Counted from the stretch's first letter, positions 1 through 8,399 are shown. The stretch: DNA of 14,887 nt from CAIVSN01 sp036171455 (GCA_036171455.1 JAVHRB010000034.1:1-14887), one strand, 5' to 3'. Numbers and translations: made by a program. Notes: generated by a model from the letters alone, not told the origin.

Positions 1-5
1 CGGAT

Positions 6-55
6 TGTAGGATCTAGGTCATACCCCGTCAGCTTGCTGCGGGGTGATTGATTTT
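6..55 (+). repeat. Left copy of 50-bp terminal inverted repeat
   Basis: Positions 6-55 are a perfect reverse complement of 14838-14887 at the other edge. Each copy holds an internal palindrome: ACCCCG pairs with CGGGGT, and CAGC with GCTG around a TT turn, with one bulged T. The exact 50-bp match ends abruptly on the inner side. The simplest reading is a dispersed hairpin repeat at which the assembly stopped at both ends. True terminal repeats of a linear element are less likely, because the content between them is chromosomal. Confidence 0.85.
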
Positions 56-94
56 GTATTACAATATATGAGCATATTTTGTCATTACGTATAT

Positions 95-123
95 TTGAAC
101 GTAATATGCTATTAAGATAATAT
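95..123 (+). promoter_or_regulatory. Promoter of the channel-like gene, predicting a leaderless mRNA
   Basis: TTGAAC (95-100), a 17-bp spacer and TAATAT (118-123) form a good sigma70-type promoter. Six bases (124-129) separate the -10 box from the ATG at 130, so the expected transcription start is the A of the start codon. There is no Shine-Dalgarno sequence. Confidence 0.65.
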
Positions 124-129
124 ATAAGA

Positions 130-1047
130 ATGAAACATATAGAACTATCCACTTCAACGGATTTTGAAGAAAAATCTGCTTACAGTCTCTTAAAAATCAG
201 AATATTTGTCCTCTGAGAAGAGCTGGAAACTAAAAAGGAATTACAAAAAATTGATTCCTATCTGAAATGAGAGCTGCTTTCATACATGAATAAATCCGAA
301 AGACGATTGGAAATCCTCTTTTACTCCCTCGTAACAAAGCTCAGGTTATTTACCATTGAAACACCGGAAATGGAACGATTATTTCATCAATTTCTTTCGG
401 AAATGGACTCTCTTGTTATGGAAATTACCAATAATTCTAATCTCGATGAAGATTTAGTAAAAGCCATTCGCAATGAATGATTCTTTTTAAGTATTCGGAA
501 TTATTACAACGGAATAAATTCTCGAATACGAATCCTCAAAAACAAAGTACGACTCAACCAAATGCTTGCCTTCCTCTACGTATGCGAGAACTATATTCAC
601 GGATTGGAAAAATATTACAAAGATATGGGAATGTCGAGTCGAGTATTAGAACTCTATATTACCAGAATGAATATCAAAGGAAACCGTTATTTTTTCAATC
701 GGGAATACGGACTCTATATTGGATTCTGAATTTTCCGACTGATTTCCAGTTATGGAACGAGTTTTTTGAGACTTTCGGTCACCTGTAGTCTTTCTGTAAT
801 ATTTTTTGGGAGTATTTATTGGCTCGCAGATTATATGGCACCAGTATCAGTACGAATGATTCCCGATCTCAATAATTACTCGAGTTATTTTTTCAATGCG
901 CTCGTTACGATATCTGGCCTCGGAATCGATGCTTCCCCACAAACAGCCCTACAGAGATTTGCTATGTGAGTTAATACCATTTATGGAATGGTAGTATTCG
1001 GAATGCTATTCAATGTTATTTCCACAAAGTTGTCGATGAACAGTTAA
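130..1047 (+). CDS. Two-helix pore-loop membrane protein, ion-channel-like, with a long N-terminal helical domain
   Basis: This is a 305-residue protein, read with five UGA codons as Gly29, 47, 117, 200 and 280. Residues 1-200 look soluble and helical, with many charged residues. The last hundred residues match the layout of a 2TM channel pore: a hydrophobic helix at about 214-232, an amphipathic pore-helix-like stretch at 252-260, the motif TISGLGID at 260-267, and a second helix at about 279-297. The layout recalls the Ion_trans_2 potassium-channel fold, but the filter reads SGLGID in place of the usual T-x-G-Y-G-D. Selectivity is therefore open, and the channel function is inferred from architecture only. 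The start is the first ATG, fixed by the promoter 6 nt upstream; it is followed by an AT-rich hairpin and T-run. It could also be an unrelated membrane protein with chance similarity in the loop. Confidence 0.72.
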
Positions 1048-1080
1048 GATATCAGATTTGCTTATCATTTGATATTTTAA
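1046..1080 (+). terminator. AT-rich hairpin between convergent genes
   Basis: AAGATATCA (1046-1054) pairs with TGATATTTT (1070-1078), including one G-T pair, around a 15-nt loop and runs into T-rich sequence. It starts on the stop codon of the channel-like gene and faces the 3' end of pyrH. It is a weak but well-placed intrinsic terminator for the plus strand. Confidence 0.4.
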
Positions 1081-1087
1081 AAAAGTA

Positions 1088-1807
1088 TTATGGCGTAAGC
1101 AAAGTACCAGTTATTTTATCCGTTCAAAGTTTGTCAATATCTTCGATTTTACAAACGAAAAGCGGAATTTTTTCATCCTTTGCGAGAGCAAGTGCACTCT
1201 GATCTAGTACTCTCAAATTTTTCTCAAGAGCTTCTTGGAGACTTAACGTCTCATAGCGTTTCGCATCGGGAAATTTGGTAGGATCCTTGTCGTATACCCC
1301 ATCAACTTTCGTTCCCTTGATAATCACATCGCATCCGAGCTCTAAAGCACGTAAAACGGCAGCGGAATCTGTGGTAAAGAACGGATTACCGGAACCTGCC
1401 ACCGCAATTACTACACGTTTCTTTTGCAAATGTTTCATGGCTCTTCCACGAATAAATAATTCTGAAACGCGGTTAATTTCGAGGGCGGACATGATTCGAA
1501 CTTCTTGTCCCTGTTTCTGAATGGCATCGCCAAGGGCAATTCCGTTCATAACAGTGGCAAGCATGCCCATATAATCAGCACTCGAACGGTCAAGACCACT
1601 GGCTGCACCAGAAACTCAACGGAATATATTTCATCCTCCGATGACGATGACGATCTGTTTCCCAGATTTTGCCAGCTTTACTACTTTACCCGCGAGTTCA
1701 ATGAGAAATTCAACATCGATTCCATGGTCTTTTTTTCACTGAAGCGCTTCTCCAGAAAGTTTGAGCAAATATCGGTTGGAGTTTATGATAAAAGGAGTAT
1801 GAGACAT
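1088..1807 (-). CDS. pyrH: UMP kinase
   Basis: PyrH phosphorylates UMP to UDP with ATP, in the cytoplasm, at the first committed step to UTP and CTP. The 239-residue product has the usual length of bacterial PyrH. Visible motifs are KLSGEAL near residue 16, IGGGNIFRG at 56-64, ADYMGMLATVMN at about 78-88, SGNPFFTTDSAA, and DGVYDKDP in the C-terminal half. Four UGA codons read as glycine: Gly24, Gly59 (third of GGG), Gly64 (FRG) and Gly228. Under the standard code only residues 80-227 would be an ORF, and conserved N-terminal motifs would be lost. The true stop is TAA, after a GTLL tail typical of the family. It is the last gene of the gyrB-HTH-pyrH run, 103 bp after the middle gene, so a separate promoter in that gap is possible. 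Confidence 0.96.
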
Positions 1808-1910
1808 GAGAAGATGAATAAAAAAAATCCGTATATGAAGATAAACGAATTACGCTAACAGAGAAGCGGGGTTGACCTCGGTATACAGGTATGTAATGAA
1901 AGCATAGGTC

Positions 1911-2507
1911 CTAGATGAAGTAAAACAAGAGGAAGGAGCTCACAATCATCATTACCGAAACAAGTACAATGAGAAGATAGAGAACAAATTTTGACTGAAG
2001 AACTTGTTCTTTTAATTTCAAGACCTCAGTTTCGGCTATTTTTATATTTTCATCAGTTTTAGCTTTGGCAGACTCGAGCAAAAACGTCTGCTTTTTATAT
2101 TCGATCATCGAAACGGAATTTTTGAGTTCGGATTCTGCTTGTCAGGTACGATAACTCAGATCTTGGATAATATGATCTTTTTCCGAGATTTTCCGGAGGG
2201 ATTCCTCATAGAGATCTCGGTAATCTACTAACGTTTGTTTTCTGTTAAAACCAGAAGTATTCGGAACTTCATCGAAAATCACCATTTCTGGAGTACTGAC
2301 TTTGATAAAATTCTTTCGAAGCGTATCAGTAGGACGGACCAATTCTGGCTCTCCGTTTCGCAAATTCATCAGATCATCGTCGTGGATATAGACTATTTTT
2401 CCTTTTCGTTTGGCTCGAATTTTTCCACTTTTAACATACCGATCCAAGGTTCGGGTAGAGATTTCCAGGATACGTGCGGCTTCTTCGCGTGTGTTAGCGT
2501 ACGGCAT
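1911..2507 (-). CDS. MerR/excisionase-type HTH protein with coiled coil and C-terminal membrane anchor
   Basis: This 198-residue protein has three visible parts. Residues 4-50 are a helix-turn-helix of the HTH_17 / excisionase type (TREEAARILEISTRTLDRYV, then a basic wing around KRKGKIVYI). Residues about 90-172 are rich in E, K, Q and heptad-like hydrophobics, as in a coiled coil. Residues about 174-197 are one strongly hydrophobic helix ending the chain (YLLIVLVSVMMIVSSFLLFY). The expected topology is tail-anchored, with the DNA-binding domain in the cytoplasm. One UGA encodes Gly122; under the standard code the anchor would be split off as a separate ORF. It starts 18 bp after gyrB with no Shine-Dalgarno motif and precedes pyrH, so it is probably co-transcribed with gyrB. 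Function is unknown; tethering DNA or a regulator to the membrane is an inference. Confidence 0.85.
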
Positions 2508-2525
2508 AGAAATTCGAAAAACGAT

Positions 2526-4442
2526 TTAAATATCCAAATTCGAAACATGCTTCGCTCGACTCTGAATAAATCGGCGTCGTGGAGGAACCTCCTCTCCCAT
2601 AAGAGTCCGGAATACTTGGTCAGCCTTATCCGCATCTTCAATCTTTACTCGAAACATCTTTCGGCGATCGGGATCCATCGTGGTTTCCCAAAGTTGCTCA
2701 GGATTCATTTCTCCGAGACCCTTGTACCGTTGGATTCCTTCAGTAGAAATACCATATTGCTCAATAAATCGAATTTTTTCTTCATCAGAATAGACGTACC
2801 AAGTATCTTTTCCTTTGGCGAGCTTATATAATGGTGGATTCGCAATATAGATATGTCCATTCGCAATAAGAGGTCGAAGGTAACGGTACAAAAATGTCAG
2901 GAGCAACGTTCGGATATGAGCTCCATCAACGTCCGCATCGGTCATGATTATCATTCGGTGATATCGCAATTTGGTGATATCGAAAGTATCACCGATAGAG
3001 GTTCCGAGGGCAATAATTAGATTTTTGATTTCTTGGTTTGCGAAAATTTTATCGAGACGGGCTTGCTCGGTATTGAGGATTTTTCCACGGAGTGGCAATA
3101 TAGCTTGAAACTCTCGATTTCGACCCTGTTTCGCAGAACCTCCCGCAGAATCTCCCTCTACGATATAAATTTCAGATTTGGACGGGTCCTTGGAAGAACA
3201 ATCCGCAAGTTTTCCTGGGAGTGTCATGCCTTCGAGGGCTCCCTTGCGAATTATGGTATCACGAGCGGATCTCGCTGCTGCACGAGCACGGGCAGCCAGC
3301 AAACACTTCTCAAATACTGCACGGGCAGATTTTGGATTTTCATCTAACCATTCCCCGAGACGTTCACCAAAACCACGGTCGACAATCCCCTTGATTTCTG
3401 GATTCACGAGTTTTTCCTTGGTTTGTGAACTGAAACGCGGTTCTGAAACTTTTACTGAAATGACGGCAATCAGACCTTCGAGCATATCTTCACTCGTCAT
3501 ATTCTCATCCTTTTCCTTGAGATATTCCTGAGCCCTTCCGTATTTGTTGATCGTACGAGTAAGTGCTGTCTGGAAACCCGCAACATGCGTTCCTCCGTCG
3601 TTGTTGATGACATTATTAGTAAAGGCGACAATCTTGGTTGTATAGTCATCTTTGCGATATTGCAGAGCAATTTCCAGACTGGCACCATCGAGTTCCTTAT
3701 CCAAGTAAAAAATCTCTTCACCAATAAGTTCTGAACCCTTTGCAATATAACTAATATAGGATTTTACTCCTCCTTCGAAGAAAAATCGGTAATTTTCTCC
3801 AGAGCGTTCATCAATAATCGTGAGAGTTATTCCCTTAGTAAGGTAGGCTTGCTGGCGCATTCGAGTAACTATCGTGTTATAGTCAAATACCGTAACACTG
3901 AAAATCGTCGGATCGGGCCAGAAACGTACGATAGTCCCCGTGACATTCGTCTTTTCTCCAGTCGGAGCCACTTGACTATCTGGTATTCCTCGTTGATAGG
4001 TTTGCTTATAAACTTTACCACCTTTGTGTACGGATACTTCCATTTTATCAGAAAGTGCATTTACAACCGATGCACCAACTCCATGGAGACCACCAGAAAC
4101 CTTATAACCACTAGAATCTCAACCAAATTTTCCTCCAGCATGGAGGATAGTCATAACCGTTTCAAGGGAAGATTTACCAGTTTTAGGATGAATATCTACG
4201 GGAATTCAACGACCATCGTCGGTCACCGATACTGAATTATCCGCATGGAGAAGAATGTTTATAAAGTGAGCATGACCCGCCATGGCTTCGTCGATGGAAT
4301 TGTCAACGATTTCCCAAACGAGATGATGGAGACCGAGTTCGTTGGTTTCTCCGATATACATACCGGGTCGTTTTCGAACTGGTTCCAATCACTCAAGGAC
4401 TTGGATACTACTGGAATCGTATTCGGTGCTAGGAGAAGTCAT
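2526..4442 (-). CDS. gyrB: DNA gyrase subunit B
   Basis: GyrB is the ATPase and TOPRIM subunit of DNA gyrase; with GyrA it introduces negative supercoils. The 638-residue product matches the short GyrB class without the large insertion of E. coli GyrB. Motifs in order: EGLEPVRKRPGMYIG (17-31), EIVDNSIDEAMAG (44-56) with the Bergerat-fold Asn/Asp, DDGRGIP, GGKFGG and GGLHGVG (ATP lid), the TOPRIM motifs EGDSAGGSAKQGR and MTDADVDGAHIRTLLL, QRYKGLGEMNPEQLWETTMDP, and a KHVSNLDI tail. Gly18, Gly79 and Gly108 are UGA. The last two sit in DDGRG and GGKFGG, so this is recoding and not gene decay. ParE is less likely given the QLWETTMDP and NLDI signatures. The start is ATG at 4442, 6 nt after a -10-like GATACT. 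Confidence 0.97.
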
Positions 4443-4448
4443 ATATTA

Positions 4449-4454
4449 AGTATC
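4449..4454 (-). promoter_or_regulatory. Possible -10 box of gyrB
   Basis: On the minus strand GATACT lies exactly 6 nt before the gyrB ATG, the spacing seen at four other genes here. No good -35 box stands 16-18 bp upstream, so this call rests mostly on position. Confidence 0.4.
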
Positions 4455-4508
4455 AAAAATGTTTGAAAAAAGTATATGTAAAACCGTAGGAATGCAAGAA
4501 ATTCAGCA

Positions 4509-4537
4509 TTGTTAAAAGCTAAAAATCGTGAAAATAT
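4509..4537 (+). promoter_or_regulatory. Possible promoter of the unknown gene at 4591
   Basis: TTGTTA (4509-4514), 17 bp and AAATAT (4532-4537) would start transcription near 4544. That gives a leader of about 47 nt before the ATG at 4591. Both boxes are only moderate matches in AT-rich DNA. Confidence 0.3.
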
Positions 4538-4590
4538 CAAAAAACTGAATCTCGCGTTGAAAAAAAACGGAAACCGAGTGAAATGAAATC

Positions 4591-5136
4591 ATGATTTCAA
4601 CTTTTAATATCACGAAAACTTTCGAACAAAAACAGAAAACCGTACGAGGAAGTTTGGATTTATTGGTCATACACAGTAACTTTTGGGGGGAATTACCCAT
4701 CGAATATACCAAACATGGAAATGTCTCCAGAATTCTCCGAACAGGATGATCCGTCAAAATACAAGTCCCGGGTTATAAAGATTTTTTTATCAAAGCTATT
4801 GAATACGGTGATACGAGAAATAGGAATTACCTCTTGTGTGGATTTCTCGCGAACACACGACAATGATGAGGTGTTGCAGGAGCGTACCTGACGGATCCTG
4901 ACGAAATCGAATTAGGAAACCTCATACTGCTCCGAAATAGCAATCGTCATTTGATACGGAAATTTGTCGTTCATTTTCAAAATCCTATAGAATCTGACAC
5001 GCAAAAAATAAGTCTCAAATGAATCATGGACACTGAGATAAAATCACTTGCCATCCTAGATAAAAAAATAGATTTGAAATGAATCATGGATACGCAAATC
5101 AAATCACTCTCTATACTCGACAAAAAAATATTTTAG
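4591..5136 (+). CDS. Unrecognised protein with duplicated C-terminal 20-residue unit
   Basis: This frame is open only when UGA is glycine: five UGA codons from the chosen start, including a UGA-UGA pair within a GGG run. The product is 181 residues with no signal peptide or membrane helix that I can see. Residues 1-140 alternate hydrophobic and polar positions and look beta-rich, with no family motif I recognise. Residues 141-160 and 161-180 are two copies of LKGIMDTxIKSLxILDKKI, 17 of 20 identical, and the stop follows one residue later. The start is uncertain: GTG at 4528 is in frame and would add 21 residues and three UGA codons. It lies divergent to gyrB and just upstream of the aminopeptidase gene on the same strand. 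The protein is probably real, but its function is not known to me. Confidence 0.65.
5011..5130 (+). repeat. Tandem duplication of two 60-bp units inside a coding sequence
   Basis: 5011-5070 and 5071-5130 are direct 60-bp copies, in frame, at the 3' end of the unknown gene. They differ mostly at silent positions (GAC/GAT, ACT/ACG, CTT/CTC, CTA/CTC, GAT/GAC), and the UGA glycine codon is kept in both. This pattern suggests an old duplication held by selection on the protein. Confidence 0.85.
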
Positions 5137-5152
5137 GCCTGCTGCGACTATC

Positions 5153-5158
5153 TATAAT
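5153..5158 (+). promoter_or_regulatory. -10 box of the aminopeptidase gene
   Basis: A consensus TATAAT lies 10 nt before the ATG at 5169, predicting a leader of only a few bases. No clear -35 box is seen. The spot is 17 bp after the stop of the preceding gene. Confidence 0.45.
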
Positions 5159-5168
5159 AAAATGATAC

Positions 5169-6182
5169 ATGAATCTCCTACAAACCGCTATTAACGATAT
5201 CGTAACTAAAAATATCGGAGGAAATCCTCCTCGAAAAATTCTTATTTACGATTTGAGAAGTTGATTATCGGTTGCGATTTCCGAAGCCTATCGTATAGCG
5301 CTCTGACCAGATGCTCAGTGTTATGATTTTGACCGTATGGAGATAAATAGTCTCAATTTTCGAGACATTCTCATCGAATTACCGACAGGCTCGCTCGTCG
5401 TTATGGTACAGTCGACCAATTTTCGAATTACGGATTTTCGAGTACGGGTGGAACTCTCGCAACACGGTATACATTGCATCGAACACAATCACCTCGGATA
5501 TCTCCCAAAGGAACACTATCAAACCTACTTTGATTCCCTAAAATACCGAACTCCAGACTATGTACGATGTACGGATATGCTCAACAAAATCTCTGCTGGA
5601 GAATCCGGTATGGACCTCGTAGACAAATCCGGAATCCGGCTGCATTTCGGACCTCTGGAAAAATTCAGAGGAAACACGGGCGACTACCCTCCGAATGGGG
5701 TAAAATGAGGAACATATCCCGTAGGTGAAGCATTCAGTGAAGCCGTTGATCTCGAGTCGGTTCACGGTTCATTTCGACTCTATGCGTATCCGGACGAAAA
5801 TTTTCAAGTCGTATTCTGCGAACCATTTGAGGTACTTGTGGAAAAGGGCCGAATTATTCATAATGATGCTCATCCAGCGGGGTTTCTATGGCTCATGAAT
5901 ATGATTCGTGAACATGAGAACGGAGAAGTTATGATACGGGAACTCGGCATTGGGATGAATCCTGAAATCTCCATCGACAAACCTATGAGCGACGTGAACG
6001 CTTTTGAACGAATTCTCGGTGTCCACCTTTCGCTCGGAAAAAAGCACGGGATATTCGGAAAAAAACTCCCAAAGACAGATATACAAAAATATCATATCGA
6101 TGTTTTTTTGGATACGGAACATTTGGATTTTTCTGGGAAAATCGTGAGGTTTGATCGGGAAAAATTGCTTGTGGCAGAGTAG
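5169..6182 (+). CDS. M29-like (thermophilic aminopeptidase family) metallopeptidase
   Basis: This 337-residue cytoplasmic-looking protein resembles family M29 / AmpS-PepS-type aminopeptidases in its C-terminal half. The candidate metal ligands appear in family order: Glu187 in PVGEAF, Glu258 in IRELGIGMNPE, His286 in ERILGVHLSLG, and the His309-x-Asp311 pair in KYHIDVF. The family's catalytic tyrosine, expected about seven residues after the first His, is not evident; the sequence there is KKHGIF. That, with a rather short length, leaves room for a related metal enzyme instead of a true aminopeptidase. If a peptidase, it would remove N-terminal residues from peptides. Three UGA codons encode Gly32, Gly46 and Gly180; under the standard code it would split into three pieces. 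It ends at TAG. Confidence 0.75.
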
Positions 6183-6538
6183 ATTACAGAGATTTTCTCC
6201 GGGTTTTACGAGGTTACACGACTCGCTGCCTCGGGAGGATGTATATTCATTTCCTTCGGTCCGGACCGTGCCGGACAAGCTCGGAAATGAATATACATCC
6301 TCCCGGTCACGCTCGTGGGAAGTTTGCAATACTAATGACTGTCTATCTGTATCAGAAGGACTATTTTCAATACAGTCACTTTTGTGGTAAACCCGTCAAA
6401 CTAACCCCAATGCACAAAAAAAATTGTTTGGTGGGATTAAATCCGAAGTAGAATTTGAGTACCGAAGCAAGACGTACGATAGTACGTTGAGCGAGGAACG
6501 GAGAATTCGGCAAGGAGTTCGCCCACCAAACAATTTTT
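6183..6538. other. Gene-free interval between convergent genes, dominated by two inverted repeats
   Basis: No credible gene is seen on either strand. The interval separates the aminopeptidase from the 3' end of the ABC-F gene. It holds the palindromes at 6232-6305 and 6417-6540, and a short TGACTGT / ACAGTCA pair (6336-6342, 6372-6378) between them. Apparent ORFs here run through the repeat arms and look accidental. Confidence 0.7.
6232..6305. repeat. Perfect 23-bp inverted repeat with palindromic loop
   Basis: 6232-6254 is exactly complementary to 6283-6305 around a 28-nt loop. The loop itself contains the 12-bp palindrome CGGTCCGGACCG (6257-6268). Flanks continue partly complementary, ACGACTCGCTGCC against GGTCACGCTCGT, so the whole hairpin may span about 6218-6316. 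It begins about 50 nt after the aminopeptidase stop and has no T-run, so it is not a typical intrinsic terminator. A mobile palindromic repeat is a fair alternative. Confidence 0.8.
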
Positions 6539-6540
6539 TT
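6417..6540. repeat. 19-bp inverted repeat starting at the ABC-F stop codon
   Basis: 6417-6435 pairs perfectly with 6522-6540 (AAAAAAATTGTTTGGTGGG on the plus strand). The poly-A / poly-T ends make it read as a very large bidirectional terminator whose loop is 86 nt long. The loop carries a second hairpin, ACGTAC-GAT-AGTACGT-like, plus GAATT / AATTC pairing. On the minus strand the A-run begins within the TAA of the ABC-F gene, so termination of that transcript is the likely role. Confidence 0.75.
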
Positions 6541-8233
6541 ACCAAGTTTTTGCAAACTTCGCTTTAATACGCTTCGCCTCATTCTTCCCAAGTTTTTCCT
6601 CAAGCACCATAGCAAGTTCCCCATCATCTTGCCAGAGCGACATGTCAAAATCTATGCCACGTTCTACTTTGAGCTTGTAATCATTGTAATTTCCGTACGA
6701 AAGCACGACTTCTCCATTGTCGATAATCCAGAGATGAGTCGCGAGTCGATTGACAAAATACCGATCATGTGAAATGAAGAGAATTGTCCCCTTGTACCCC
6801 CGAAGCGAATATTCCAATGCCTCTCGGGAATCATAGTCGAGATGGTTCGTCGGTTCATCGAGGATGAGCAGGTTCGCTGGCTTTTGTCCAATAATCGCGA
6901 AAAGAAGTTTGCTCACTTGACCACCAGAAAATCCCATCATCGGTTTATCAAGATCATGAAACGTGAAACCATAGTATCCTAGAAGTCCCGCGAGACGTTC
7001 ACGGGCAATCATACCGACGAGTCGTTCATAATTCGCATGCGGGGTTGTCGTAAAATCCAGTTCTTCGTGCATCTGAGAATAATAGACCGTTTCTGCACCT
7101 TTGCCCTGAATAATACGACCATCGAGGAGCGGAATCTTATCGAGGATGGTCTTGAGCAAGGTGGACTTCCCCACCCCGTTCTCGCCGACAATTCCAATGC
7201 GATTACCCGCATACAATGTCAGCTCATTGATGTAAAATAACGGTTCCTCCCGACCAATGAATGCTTCCTTAAGGAAGAGGACTCGTTCCGAAGATTTTTC
7301 CCCAAAGTTCCAGAGGAATGTAGGACGAAAATTCGCTTCCGGTTTTTCGAGGAGTTCCACCTTTTCGAGCGCTTTTTCTCGACTCTTGGCAAATCCTGCT
7401 CGAGATCCCGCACGAAAGCGATTAATGAGAGTTTTTTCAGATTTGATAAATTCCTGTTGTTCTTCAAAAAGCTTCTCGGATTTTTCAAAATTCTTTTTTC
7501 GCTCCTTCATATAGGCCGTGTAATTGCCATGATAGACGGTGAGCTTTCCGGAGACGATTTCAAATACGAGCGAGGTTGTCTGGTCGAGAAATTCCCGGTC
7601 GTGGGAAATAATCATATACCCACCCTTCCAGGTTTCGTTGAGATAGGTTTCGAGCCATTCCACGGACGCAAGGTCAATGAAGTTTGTCGGCTCATCCAAA
7701 AAGAGGAATTCCGGACGGGAAAGTAACACCTTCGCAAGCGCTATTTTTGTTCTTTGTCCCCCGGAAACTTCCTTCACTGATCGGCCGAGCAAGTCAAAAA
7801 TTCCAAGTCCGCGGGCCACCCGGTCGATTTCGCGTTCGTAATCGTAACCACCGAGCATATGATAGCGTTCCAATACCTCCGTATAGCGCTCGATGCCTCC
7901 CGGTAAGTCCATTTCTATTTCAGCCTTCTCGAGGTCAGATTCGAGCTGGAGTATATCAGAGAAAGCGAGTCGGAGTTCCTCCTTTACGATAATGTCTTCT
8001 TTGTCAAAATGTATCTGGGAAAGATATCCAAGGCTCAAGCTTCCCGTATTTTCAAATACGGCATCAGGGACTTCGATTTCTCCGGTAATGACCTTCATGA
8101 GTGTAGTCTTCCCCGCACCGTTCGGTCCGACCATGGCAATACGGTCGTCCGCGTTGAACAACAGCGAAATCTTGCCGAGGATCTGGATACCATCGATTTC
8201 GTACTGCGGAATGGACAGGGAAATATGTTTCAT
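6539..8233 (-). CDS. ABC-F family ATPase (ribosome-associated type)
   Basis: This 564-residue protein has two ABC cassettes and no membrane segments. Cassette 1 has Walker A GPNGAGKT (36-43), signature VSGGQ (156-160) and Walker B LFLDEP (177-182). Cassette 2 has GENGVGKS (350-357), FSGGQ (435-439) and LLILDEP (455-461). A charged helical linker at about 240-310 matches the P-site tRNA interaction motif region of ABC-F proteins. The family acts on the ribosome, relieving stalls or giving antibiotic resistance; which subfamily this is cannot be told here. After Walker B, cassette 1 reads PTNFID where cassette 2 keeps the usual PTNHLD. It contains 48 glycines and no UGA codon. The ATG at 8233 lies 6 nt after its -10 box. 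Confidence 0.93.
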   Translation of the reverse strand: MKHISLSIPQYEIDGIQILGKISLLFNADDRIAMVGPNGAGKTTLMKVITGEIEVPDAVFENTGSLSLGYLSQIHFDKEDIIVKEELRLAFSDILQLESDLEKAEIEMDLPGGIERYTEVLERYHMLGGYDYEREIDRVARGLGIFDLLGRSVKEVSGGQRTKIALAKVLLSRPEFLFLDEPTNFIDLASVEWLETYLNETWKGGYMIISHDREFLDQTTSLVFEIVSGKLTVYHGNYTAYMKERKKNFEKSEKLFEEQQEFIKSEKTLINRFRAGSRAGFAKSREKALEKVELLEKPEANFRPTFLWNFGEKSSERVLFLKEAFIGREEPLFYINELTLYAGNRIGIVGENGVGKSTLLKTILDKIPLLDGRIIQGKGAETVYYSQMHEELDFTTTPHANYERLVGMIARERLAGLLGYYGFTFHDLDKPMMGFSGGQVSKLLFAIIGQKPANLLILDEPTNHLDYDSREALEYSLRGYKGTILFISHDRYFVNRLATHLWIIDNGEVVLSYGNYNDYKLKVERGIDFDMSLWQDDGELAMVLEEKLGKNEAKRIKAKFAKTW

Positions 8234-8239
8234 AGCGGG

Positions 8240-8267
8240 ATTGTATGGGACAACGGATAGTTTTCAA
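8240..8267 (-). promoter_or_regulatory. Promoter of the ABC-F gene, predicting a leaderless mRNA
   Basis: On the minus strand TTGAAA (8267-8262), a 16-bp spacer and TACAAT (8245-8240) are followed by six bases and then the ATG at 8233. The predicted start of transcription is the A of the ATG. Confidence 0.65.
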
Positions 8268-8399
8268 ATGGGAATAAGAATTCACTAAAAAAATGTTTTT
8301 TGTTACCTAATTTTGGTATAAAAAATAATATGAAAAAGTAAATTTCATTTATGCCCAAAATGTATTCTGCTAGGTACGGATTATTTCAAAAATAATAGT

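Noticed and set aside
2235..2831. 198-residue plus-strand ORF opposite the HTH gene and gyrB
   Set aside because: It is antisense to two well-supported genes and shows no domain; its length follows from the opposite-strand codon bias.
2526..4442. gyrB as a decayed gene broken by premature stops
   Set aside because: All three breaks are UGA at family-conserved or glycine-fitting positions, the frame never shifts, and the same pattern appears in pyrH and queA. Recoding explains it; decay does not.
4512..4757. Minus-strand ORF over the start of the unknown plus-strand gene
   Set aside because: It lies opposite a longer code-25 frame with sensible codons, has no recognisable motif and no start signal.
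5011..5130. CRISPR-like direct repeats
   Set aside because: Only two adjacent 60-bp copies without spacers, in frame within a coding sequence and diverged mostly at silent sites; this is a protein repeat.
6376..6648. Minus-strand ORF crossing the 3' end of the ABC-F gene
   Set aside because: It is out of frame with the ABC-F gene and runs through both arms of an inverted repeat; its sequence is a shadow.
7893..8288. 131-residue plus-strand ORF opposite the ABC-F N-terminus
   Set aside because: It is antisense to a clear ABC-F cassette with Walker A and signature motifs; no independent coding evidence.
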